Positions 28,769-36,560 of a stretch of 64,000 nt of DNA are shown piece after piece (the stretch's first letter is position 1; the number at the start of each line of letters is the position of its first letter). A program made the translations under genes and the position numbers. The stretch comes from Verrucomicrobiota bacterium. GTDB lineage: Bacteria; Verrucomicrobiota; Verrucomicrobiia; Limisphaerales; UBA9464. The notes below the pieces were generated by a model, which saw only the letters and a program-made list of their open reading frames with translations, had not been told where the DNA came from and did no database searches. Where the stretch lies: NCBI GenBank assembly GCA_947471985.1, contig CANIZL010000007.1, forward strand, positions 1-64,000, written 5' to 3'.

Positions 28769-29166
28769 GCCCGACCTCCGCCCCCGTTCTGCTCGCCGTC
28801 AACGGCACGTTGATGCGCGGCCTCGAACTCAATCCCAATCTGCTGGCCGTCCACGCCACCTTCGAACGCGAGACGGAAACGGAAACGGCGTATCGTTTGT
28901 GGTCGATCAACGATCGGCATCCGGCGATGGTGCGAGTGCGGGAGGGCGGCCGGGCCGTTCCGGTGGAGGTTTGGTCCGTACCGCCCGCGGGACTCGCCTA
29001 CATTCTCCAGCAGGAGCCGCCGGGATTGAGCATCGGCAAAGTCACCTTGGCCGACGGGAGCGTGGTACTGGGTGTGCTCGGTGAACCCATCCTCTGCGAA
29101 GACCAGCGCGAGATTACGTCCTTCGGGGGCTGGCGCGCCTACTGCGCCCACGGCAAGGGGCGCTGA
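28765..29166 (+). CDS. Stand-alone allophanate hydrolase C-terminal-domain-like protein
   Basis: LLAVNGTLMRGLELNPNL...YRLWSINDRHPAMVRV...VPVEVWSVPPAGLAYIL...IGKVTLADGSVVLGVLGE...ITSFGGWRAYCA; ATGA overlap with the cupin gene; no amidase domain. Confidence 0.8.
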   Translation: MSPTSAPVLLAVNGTLMRGLELNPNLLAVHATFERETETETAYRLWSINDRHPAMVRVREGGRAVPVEVWSVPPAGLAYILQQEPPGLSIGKVTLADGSVVLGVLGEPILCEDQREITSFGGWRAYCAHGKGR

Positions 29167-29238
29167 CGCGTCGGTGCCAGCGGTCGGCCAGGAGCAGCGC
29201 CCAACCTGCGAATCGGAACCGGTGTTCACCTCAACGCC

Positions 29239-31983
29239 TCACGGCGCCGCTTCCACCAGCTCGACGAATTCCACCGAGCCCGGTGCCAGTTCCAGATTGA
29301 GTTCCGTCGGACGATCCACGATCCGTCCCGAACGCCACTCGCGGGCCGAACGGCACGGCACCTTGAATTGCACCCGCACCCGCGCCACCGCCGCGGCGTC
29401 CACCACGGCCGGTTGTGTGGGTTGCTTCGCGACGCCGCGGTTGTTGATCAACTCCACCACCCAGCCCCGGGGAAGTCGATTCACCTGGTATTGCACGGCA
29501 TCGCCCGTCACCGCCACGGGAGTCACCTCCTGAGTCAACTGAGCCAACCGCTCGTTGCCGATGGCCGTGGGGCGGCCCGTGGCCGGATTCGTCCACGGCT
29601 CCAGCACTTCCACGATGCCCTGGCGGCTAAGTCGGGCGAAGTCCGCGCCCAACGCATCCCGGTGCCGCGGCGCCAGCAGCACCCGACTGCCCCGACGCAG
29701 CGCCTTCTCCAATTCCGCGAGAAATCCGGGATCAAACCCAATATCGCCCGCGAGCAAAATCACGGGATAACTGGAAAGAACCTCCGGCGGTGCGCTCGTT
29801 AGGAGCACATCAAAAATCTCCCCGTATGGAGTCGGCCGCAGATAACTGATTTCCGGATTCGTGGGATCCGGCTTCGCGTGAATATGATCGCTCCCGGGGA
29901 AGATCTGTTGCTCCAACAAGTCCCGCACCTCCCGATCACCTGCCGTGGGCGTTAGAATCCCCCACGGCTTGCCCATGTAACCGTTGTAACCGGCATACCG
30001 ATCCAGAACCACCGCGACCGGCGTATACGGAATTCCGCGCTCACGAGTGTGAGTGAGTTGAAAAACCTCGGAAGCTTTTCGCCCGTGAGCAGTGAGTGCC
30101 CACGGGGCCTCCGGCTTTTCAAAGAAGATCGCAATGCTGTTCTCCGGCGTGACCATGGCCGCACCGGCGAACCAGCCGTGGAGCCACATCCGTTCGTAAA
30201 AACTCAACGAATGCCCCGCATCCAGCCCGCGTGCGCCCCCGCCTTCCGAGCGCAGCGGACCGCTCGTCGTGCAGGCGCCGGAAAACCACGGGCTCACCTG
30301 GACCGACCACGGCTTCTGCCACGACCGCGAGGAGCCGCGGGCAAACGCCAGCTTCGATTGCGTGAACGCAATGTTCTCGCCGACTTCCAAACCGATGCAC
30401 TTCGCTCCCCATTCCCCCACGTACGCCTCGTAATGGGAGTGGCCGGTCACGCTGATCACGCGCCCCAGCAGATCGCGATTGCGGCTCTGGAAATAATTCT
30501 TGAGCACGTCATAGCACTCCCGCCGACTCGTCGGAAGGCGATCATACCCGGCCATCCCCGCCGGTTTCATCAAGTGCTTGAACGCCTCGAATTCCTTGCC
30601 GTAGACATCATGCCACCACGGCTCATGCGGTGCGAGATTGTGAAAGTAGTAACCCCATTCCCCGATCTGATAGGCCGTGAAGATGCCCGCGCGATCCATG
30701 GCGGCGAGCGCCACTTCCTGTTCACGCCCCATGACCGAGCGCCCGCCTTTGATCTGCATTTCACCGCCCGAATAGAACACGACGGGCCAGCCTACTTGCG
30801 CGAGGTAATCGAAGATCGGCTTCGTCGAGGCCCCGGGACCGGGGCCGGGATCGAACCCATTTCCCAGGCGTTGCGCGCGCATCACGTCCACCAACTGATG
30901 CACCTTGTCCGGCTCCGCGGGGGCCCCATAAAGGCTGAAGACAAAATCGCGCTGACCGGGCAGCAGGCGGACCTGCTGGGCGTTCTCGGACAAGGTCGTG
31001 AACGCCGGCAACGGACGATGGCTCGCACCGGCGACAGTCCCCCAAGCATCGCGTGCCGGAATGATGTCCAAGCTCGCCAGCCAATTCAGGGAATCGTGCT
31101 GCCAGGCATCCCACATGGGGCCCTGATAGCCGTTCAAACCGTGACCACCGGCCGGCAACTGCAGGTACTGCGCCGCCACGTGGCGCGCCCGCAGGGCCTC
31201 GTAGAACAAACGACTGTTGTCCGCCGACACCGCCGTGTCATCCAAGGCATGCGTCAGAAAGGCCGGGGGCGTGAGGCCGGTGACCTGTCGTTCGTTGGAA
31301 AAACGCAACACGGTATGCTTCCCGGGATTGGCGCCGAGCAGATTGACCTTGGAACCCTGATGCGTTTTCTCCCCCATGGTGATGACGGGATAGACCAGGA
31401 GGGCGAAATCCGGTCGGGACGACACCCGCTCGATCGCATCATTCGCAGCGGCGTTGCCGGCGTCGAAATGCGTGGCCGCCGTGGCGGCCAAATGTCCGCC
31501 CGCGGAAAAACCGGCGATGCCGATCTTGCGGGGATCCAGCCCCCACGTCGCCGCCTCGGCCCGCACGGTGCGAATCGCCCGTTGCGCATCCTGCAGCGGG
31601 ATCTCGGAATTCCCGTTCGGCAAGCGGTACTCCAGCACGATGCCGGCCACACCGTGCTGATTCAACCACTGGGCAATACCCGAGCCTTCCGCGCCGGTCA
31701 CCAAGCCGCCATAGCCGCCGCCGGGACAAATCACCACCGCCGCCCCGTTGGGTTGGGGCGAGGGATGCAAGGTGATGAAGGCGTTGGTCGCGACCGGTTG
31801 TCCGGTGCCCGCGGGCGCCACTCCCGGCCACAGAGCCGTTCGTTCCAAGGGACGGATTCGCTCCGCGCCCTGGACCGCGGCGAAGACCGCCAGCGTTCCC
31901 CAGCCCAACTGAAACCATCGTCCGCCGCGCCCGGGTTGGAGCGCCGTACGATCCGCGGTGGCTGTCCTGAAATTCCCATTCAT
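29239..31983 (-). CDS. Bidomain secreted protein: N-terminal alpha/beta-hydrolase (esterase/lipase-like) plus large uncharacterised C-terminal region
   Basis: N-terminus VVICPGGGYGGL, IGIAGFSAGGHLAA, THALDDTAVSADN; about 570-residue C-terminus with NSIAIFFEKPEAPW..., YTPVAVVLDRYAGYNGYMGKPWGI..., STW-type beta-rich end. Confidence 0.75.
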   Translation of the reverse strand: MNGNFRTATADRTALQPGRGGRWFQLGWGTLAVFAAVQGAERIRPLERTALWPGVAPAGTGQPVATNAFITLHPSPQPNGAAVVICPGGGYGGLVTGAEGSGIAQWLNQHGVAGIVLEYRLPNGNSEIPLQDAQRAIRTVRAEAATWGLDPRKIGIAGFSAGGHLAATAATHFDAGNAAANDAIERVSSRPDFALLVYPVITMGEKTHQGSKVNLLGANPGKHTVLRFSNERQVTGLTPPAFLTHALDDTAVSADNSRLFYEALRARHVAAQYLQLPAGGHGLNGYQGPMWDAWQHDSLNWLASLDIIPARDAWGTVAGASHRPLPAFTTLSENAQQVRLLPGQRDFVFSLYGAPAEPDKVHQLVDVMRAQRLGNGFDPGPGPGASTKPIFDYLAQVGWPVVFYSGGEMQIKGGRSVMGREQEVALAAMDRAGIFTAYQIGEWGYYFHNLAPHEPWWHDVYGKEFEAFKHLMKPAGMAGYDRLPTSRRECYDVLKNYFQSRNRDLLGRVISVTGHSHYEAYVGEWGAKCIGLEVGENIAFTQSKLAFARGSSRSWQKPWSVQVSPWFSGACTTSGPLRSEGGGARGLDAGHSLSFYERMWLHGWFAGAAMVTPENSIAIFFEKPEAPWALTAHGRKASEVFQLTHTRERGIPYTPVAVVLDRYAGYNGYMGKPWGILTPTAGDREVRDLLEQQIFPGSDHIHAKPDPTNPEISYLRPTPYGEIFDVLLTSAPPEVLSSYPVILLAGDIGFDPGFLAELEKALRRGSRVLLAPRHRDALGADFARLSRQGIVEVLEPWTNPATGRPTAIGNERLAQLTQEVTPVAVTGDAVQYQVNRLPRGWVVELINNRGVAKQPTQPAVVDAAAVARVRVQFKVPCRSAREWRSGRIVDRPTELNLELAPGSVEFVELVEAAP

Positions 31984-32162
31984 AGGCCTGCACATTCACC
32001 GACATCGCTGTTCTGCATTGGGGGGATGCCACTGACGCTGGTCCGTTGAAGGGCACCCGTCCAGTAATGGGGGCACGGGAGTTGCATGGCGGCATCCACC
32101 GGGAGAAAAGGCGGACTCTCAACGCCCGCTCACCATCGATCCCGACGATCTCGAACCCGCGG

Positions 32163-33788
32163 TCACCGGTCGACGTCGCCCCACACTTTCCCCAGCAATT
32201 CAAACATTCCGGGATCCACCTGGCGCAATTCCGCGCGGGTGAACGGAAAGAAATCGTTCCGACTGAAATACGCCTCCGTACATTCGGCGAAATATTCCTG
32301 GGCATTGGTCAGCGCATACGCCCGTTCCTGCGTGTTGGGGCGGCCGTTGCCCAGCCAACGTTCCACGCGGTCGTAGTGGTGCCCCGCCAGCGCCCGTTCA
32401 TAGGCGGCCTGAATCTCCGGATGATCGAAACCCAGCACCCGGTCATGATAACCGTGGGCCAGTTCGTGCAGCGCGAAGTTCGGCATCCGATTCATCTCCC
32501 GCGCGAAATCCCGCACATCGGTAAACTCCACACCTTTCACCATGGCGGGATCGCGGCGATTCGCCCGCAGCCAGTCCGCGCCCGGATGGTATTCCGCGCG
32601 CGGCGCCACCCCGGGATACTCCGGGGAAAACCATAGCGGCACCTGCCGCAGATGCGCGAGGGCGGCCGCCGGCACTCGACGGACGATCTCCGCCAGTTGC
32701 TGCTGCAATAGGTTCAGCGCGGTTTCCGTCGCTTCCGGAGCATCCTGCAAAAGCTCGGGGCGGAGGTGGACGGTCCAGCCCTCCAGCATCCGGGTCGTCG
32801 CGGGGGATGGAGCCTTCCCGGTCAGCAATTGCACCATCCCCTTCCCCAAGGCTTCGCCCACCCGCAGATAGGTCTCGGCGTTGCCAAATTCGTGGTGTCC
32901 GTGGGTGGGATTCGGGGAGTCCTCCGCCGCCCGGACGAAGTCATGCGTCGGGACGAAGAGCACGTTGCCGGCGAAATCCGGGCGAATCGCCGCGGCCGCC
33001 TGCGCCTGACGCAGGGCTGTCCACTCGGGCGGAGCCGTGACCCAGGGACCGGTCAGTTCGCCAATCACCACCGGCAACTGGGGCACGCGGAGATCCCGCC
33101 GCAGGTCCCGAATCAGATTCACCAAATTGGTCTCATAGGCCGGCACCGCCCGCTGCGGATCCACGCCGTCGTTCCAACCGTGATACCAAACCAATCCCGC
33201 CAACTCCCAGCCCCGACCGTCGTACCCGGGAAAATCCTCGGCCACCTTGGCCAGCGCGGTCCGCACGTCCGCCAGCATCCGGGTATAATAAGGCCCCACC
33301 ACGCCTCCGGAACTCGGCGGCCGGAAATCCACGTTCAGACTCTTCCCACCCCAGGCGGTCTTGACCAAAAGCACCTGATTGGTGAGGTGATTCCCCAGGA
33401 TCTGCCCGAACGCCAGTTCCGGGCCAAAATGGTGGGCATCGCCATAAACCGAAAACCCCACGCCCAATGGACCGTGCAGGAGCGGCGCGTCTTCCCGTTG
33501 ATAACGCACCCACACATCGTCCCGTACCGCCCAGCCTCCCGCTGCGTCTTGGTACGGACGAACCAAGGGCGCCTTGGTCGGATCGCGCAGCAGCCACGCC
33601 AGCGTCCCCCGGCCTTCGTTGTAATCGCGGCCCGCCAGATCCACCACGGCCTGCCCTTCCATATTCGATTGGCCCGCGAGGACGAAAACTTTGACGGGCC
33701 CCGGCGCGGCGGGATTTGCCGTGTGAACCACCCGGGCTGCCAGCGAACTGGCGACGATTAGAAAACCAGTGAGGAATCGCATACGCAA
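32163..33788 (-). CDS. SGNH/sialate O-acetylesterase-like domain fused to a C-terminal zinc-metallopeptidase-like domain
   Basis: VFVLAGQSNMEGQAVVDL, LVKTAWGGKSL, LVWYHGWNDG; C-terminal HELAHGYHD (HExxH) and NAQEYFAECTEAYF. Confidence 0.82.
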   Translation of the reverse strand: MRMRFLTGFLIVASSLAARVVHTANPAAPGPVKVFVLAGQSNMEGQAVVDLAGRDYNEGRGTLAWLLRDPTKAPLVRPYQDAAGGWAVRDDVWVRYQREDAPLLHGPLGVGFSVYGDAHHFGPELAFGQILGNHLTNQVLLVKTAWGGKSLNVDFRPPSSGGVVGPYYTRMLADVRTALAKVAEDFPGYDGRGWELAGLVWYHGWNDGVDPQRAVPAYETNLVNLIRDLRRDLRVPQLPVVIGELTGPWVTAPPEWTALRQAQAAAAIRPDFAGNVLFVPTHDFVRAAEDSPNPTHGHHEFGNAETYLRVGEALGKGMVQLLTGKAPSPATTRMLEGWTVHLRPELLQDAPEATETALNLLQQQLAEIVRRVPAAALAHLRQVPLWFSPEYPGVAPRAEYHPGADWLRANRRDPAMVKGVEFTDVRDFAREMNRMPNFALHELAHGYHDRVLGFDHPEIQAAYERALAGHHYDRVERWLGNGRPNTQERAYALTNAQEYFAECTEAYFSRNDFFPFTRAELRQVDPGMFELLGKVWGDVDR

Positions 33789-34066
33789 AACAGCTTCGGC
33801 GGCCGGCGTCCGATCATTTCGGTTTCACCGATGACCGGCCGCTGGAGGGAACCACCTGAGCCCAGCCTGCGTCAGGGCCTTCACGGAGTCACGGGCATTC
33901 ACGATCTGGCCGCTTTTTGCCGCACGGCACCGGCCGAGTGTCGATTTCGGGCCGGATTCCGTTCGGCTTCCTCCGAAGCCCCGTCCGGAAGGCCACCACG
34001 GTCCCGCTGCGTTTCATCCATTTTTCGGTATTGCCCGAACGCGCCGGGGCTTCGATAAGAAGCGGA

Positions 34067-34561
34067 ATGACAATTTGTCCCTGCGGTTCAGGTACTCCCT
34101 TGGAAGCATGCTGCGGTCCGATCATCGCCGGCGCGGCGGCCCCGACGGCCGAAGCCCTCATGCGGTCGCGCTATTCGGCGTACGTCCGCCACGCCTTCGA
34201 ACATCTCGGCAACTCGCTATCCACGGAGCAGCGGAAGGATTTCTCCCCGGAAGACGCGAAGCAGTGGGCGGAAAAGTCCGAATGGCTGGGCTTGCAGATT
34301 GTGCGGACGGAAAAGGGCGGCGCGAACGACACCGTCGGCTTGGTGGAATTCACCGCCAAGTTCAAGATCGAGGACCAAGTCAAAGAGTACCACGAAACGG
34401 CTTTGTTCAGCCGCGAGAACGGTCGGTGGGTCTACGCCGGCCAGGTTCCCGCTTCGGGCACCACCTATCGCCGCGAATCTCCGAAGGTGGGTCGCAATGA
34501 CCCCTGCCCTTGCGGCAGCGGGAAGAAGTTCAAGAAGTGCTGCGGGGCCGGTGGCGCCTAA
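34067..34561 (+). CDS. YchJ-family protein with two SEC-C motifs
   Basis: N-terminal [27 protein letters not shown]-terminal [18 protein letters not shown]. Confidence 0.9.
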   Translation: MTICPCGSGTPLEACCGPIIAGAAAPTAEALMRSRYSAYVRHAFEHLGNSLSTEQRKDFSPEDAKQWAEKSEWLGLQIVRTEKGGANDTVGLVEFTAKFKIEDQVKEYHETALFSRENGRWVYAGQVPASGTTYRRESPKVGRNDPCPCGSGKKFKKCCGAGGA

Positions 34562-34582
34562 CGTCATCGATGGCTAACGGTC

Positions 34583-34606
34583 GCTGCCGGGATCGTACCC
34601 GGCAGC
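34583..34606 (+). terminator. Hairpin GCTGCCGGG-ATCGTA-CCCGGCAGC downstream of the YchJ-family gene
   Basis: 9-bp perfect stem, 6-nt loop, 22 bp after the stop codon; no strong U-tract. Confidence 0.5.
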
Positions 34607-34678
34607 ACCCGGAATGGGCGATGGGTAAAGCGAAAGCCGGTTGCTCAAAAATCCCCGGCCTACCCCGCGCCGGGAAAC

Positions 34679-35065
34679 TCAAGGCGCCTGAAACAGGGCG
34701 CAGACGGCGCCGGCTGGATCCTGAATGACGCAGGCGGTCCCCTCCCCGACTTCCATGATCTCGCTGCGGACTTTGCCGCCGAGCTTGCGCACCTGTTTGA
34801 GAGACGCCGCCAGATCATCGACAGCGATATAGACCAACCACTGGGCCGGCAACTTGGCATTGGCGCCCTTGCGATGGCAGATCCCACCAGCGGCGCCCTT
34901 CTTGCCCTCGATCACCATCCCGTAGTCTTCGTAGCCGCCCATATCGACCGGCGTCCGCTTCCAGCCGACCACGGACGCGTAGAACTGGCTGACGGCGTCG
35001 GCGTCTTTGACGGTCAGGTCGTGCCAAAGAATGGTGCCGGCCGCGGCTTTTTTGCGTTTTGCCAT
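34679..35065 (-). CDS. VOC-family protein
   Basis: MAKRKKAAAGTILWHDLTVKDADAVSQFYASVVGWKRTPVDMG...AVCALFQAP; ATG at 35065 preferred over the long ORF start. Confidence 0.85.
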   Translation of the reverse strand: MAKRKKAAAGTILWHDLTVKDADAVSQFYASVVGWKRTPVDMGGYEDYGMVIEGKKGAAGGICHRKGANAKLPAQWLVYIAVDDLAASLKQVRKLGGKVRSEIMEVGEGTACVIQDPAGAVCALFQAP

Positions 35066-35343
35066 AATTAAGGCCGGCACCCTCGCCGCCCCGCCGCCCA
35101 TCGGCAAGCGTCGGAAATCGGGCGACCCGTTGGGAAAACAGGCGAGCCACCCCGAACCGTCTCCCGCCCTCGGATAGGGAACCTGCCACCGTATCGAGCT
35201 CCCCACCGCCGAACTACGAACTACGAACCGACCACACTCAGGGAGCACGACCGACCGGAATCCAAGTCGCCCAGGAGCGGACCAGCTCATTCGGCAGCCC
35301 GGAGCTACCCCCCGGAGCCTTCACCAAACGGATTCGCTAATAA

Positions 35344-35375
35344 GGAGCCTGGCACCCAATACCGAGCCTGGTACA
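35344..35375. repeat. Second copy of the GAGCCTGG(CACC/TAC) REP-like motif
   Basis: GGAGCCTGGCACC at 35344 and GAGCCTGGTAC at 35364; the latter 11-mer is identical to 242-252. Confidence 0.45.
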
Positions 35376-35596
35376 TAGTGGCCCAAGTGAATGATGGATC
35401 CAGAGTCGCCATCGAAGATGTCCCCTGAATGGGAAGCCCAACCAAAGGCGCATGTCGAGATCGCATCCTTACCAGCCAGACGGCCAGTCGACCTCCACCG
35501 CTCCATTCTCAGGTGCGCCATCGCTTGGGACGGAATGGCGGCGTCCGTCACGAGAAGTCAAACCGTCTGGACTCCCGCGCATCAGCCCCGGTTCGT

Positions 35597-36211
35597 TCAT
35601 CGGTTCGTTCGGTCCGGTGCCGGGGTCGTCGGCCCAGGAACGGGCGGTGGAAACAACTGCCGAAGTCTTCCCAGCAGTTCGGCCGAGCGCGGCGTGGTGG
35701 TGCCAAACCCCCACCAACCGTGTTCTCCCCGCACGTTCATCGAGAAATTACTGCATCGAAAACAAACGCTGGTCTCGAGCAATAGGGTCGAACCGTGGTA
35801 AAAGCGAATTCCGTACCCGGGCGTGTGGCAGAGAGACTCGTATTCGAGACCAAACGTCTGTGATCGCCACAATTTGGCCAACGCTGCGGCCGCTGCGCCC
35901 TCCAGCATCGTGCGGTCACGAATTAGAGAAAAGCCCTTGGACGGCCGTACCGGAAATCCAGTCACCGCTTGTTGGTCGATCACGCCGTCCAACTGACAGA
36001 TCTCAATCCGATCACAGGGTGGCAAGTCGACGGTGGCAGCGCGGGCACCCCAGGAAATGTACGCAAAGACCAGGGAACCCCACTGCCACGAAACGGTTAC
36101 TCCCACGACAATCAGCACGATGGTAATGACCGATAAGACCTTTGTTGGACGATTCGTGGGAAGACGGCGACGCCCAGTTGCCTCTTTCGGGGCGGTGGCG
36201 ATGGGGTTCAT
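35597..36211 (-). CDS. Hypothetical single-TM protein
   Basis: 204-aa ORF with TM segment VLSVITIVLIVVGVTVSW; no family recognised. Confidence 0.5.
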   Translation of the reverse strand: MNPIATAPKEATGRRRLPTNRPTKVLSVITIVLIVVGVTVSWQWGSLVFAYISWGARAATVDLPPCDRIEICQLDGVIDQQAVTGFPVRPSKGFSLIRDRTMLEGAAAAALAKLWRSQTFGLEYESLCHTPGYGIRFYHGSTLLLETSVCFRCSNFSMNVRGEHGWWGFGTTTPRSAELLGRLRQLFPPPVPGPTTPAPDRTNR

Positions 36212-36560
36212 ATGGAATCAGTGAACCGCAATGGCGATCGACGCTGAATTTGACTGTGCTGGCCGGAATCTTGCACGAAGAAATGAGTGTTGAACGCAGT
36301 CGTAAAAGCGAAATCAAGTAAAGCCACGCCTAGGTACGCATCGGCGATGGAGATCCGGGAAGCTCATGCCGCGGTCCGATTTTAACTTCTGGCACCCTTC
36401 GAAGACACTGGGGCGCGGCAAGACAACGCCGGAACAACCTCCATCCGCGAAGGGATCACCCTGCTGGGGCTGACCCGCCCCAGCGTCGCGATCCTGGATT
36501 AGGCAGCTATTCCCGCGGGCCGATCCAACGATCAGGCTTTTTCCTAAATCGGAGTCAGGG

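Noticed and set aside
15339-29166. Interpretation as a pyrimidine (Rut) pathway
   Set aside because: A RutB-like family member is present, but no flavin-dependent RutA, RutC/D/E/F or reductase genes are visible.
30049-32049. 666-aa plus-strand ORF
   Set aside because: Antisense to the esterase-fusion gene; His/Arg/Gln-rich composition with no motif; typical GC-rich shadow ORF.
36260-36275. Sigma-54-like sequence TGGCCGGAATCTTGCA on the plus strand
   Set aside because: Spacing fits but no plus-strand gene follows for about 2 kb; probably chance.
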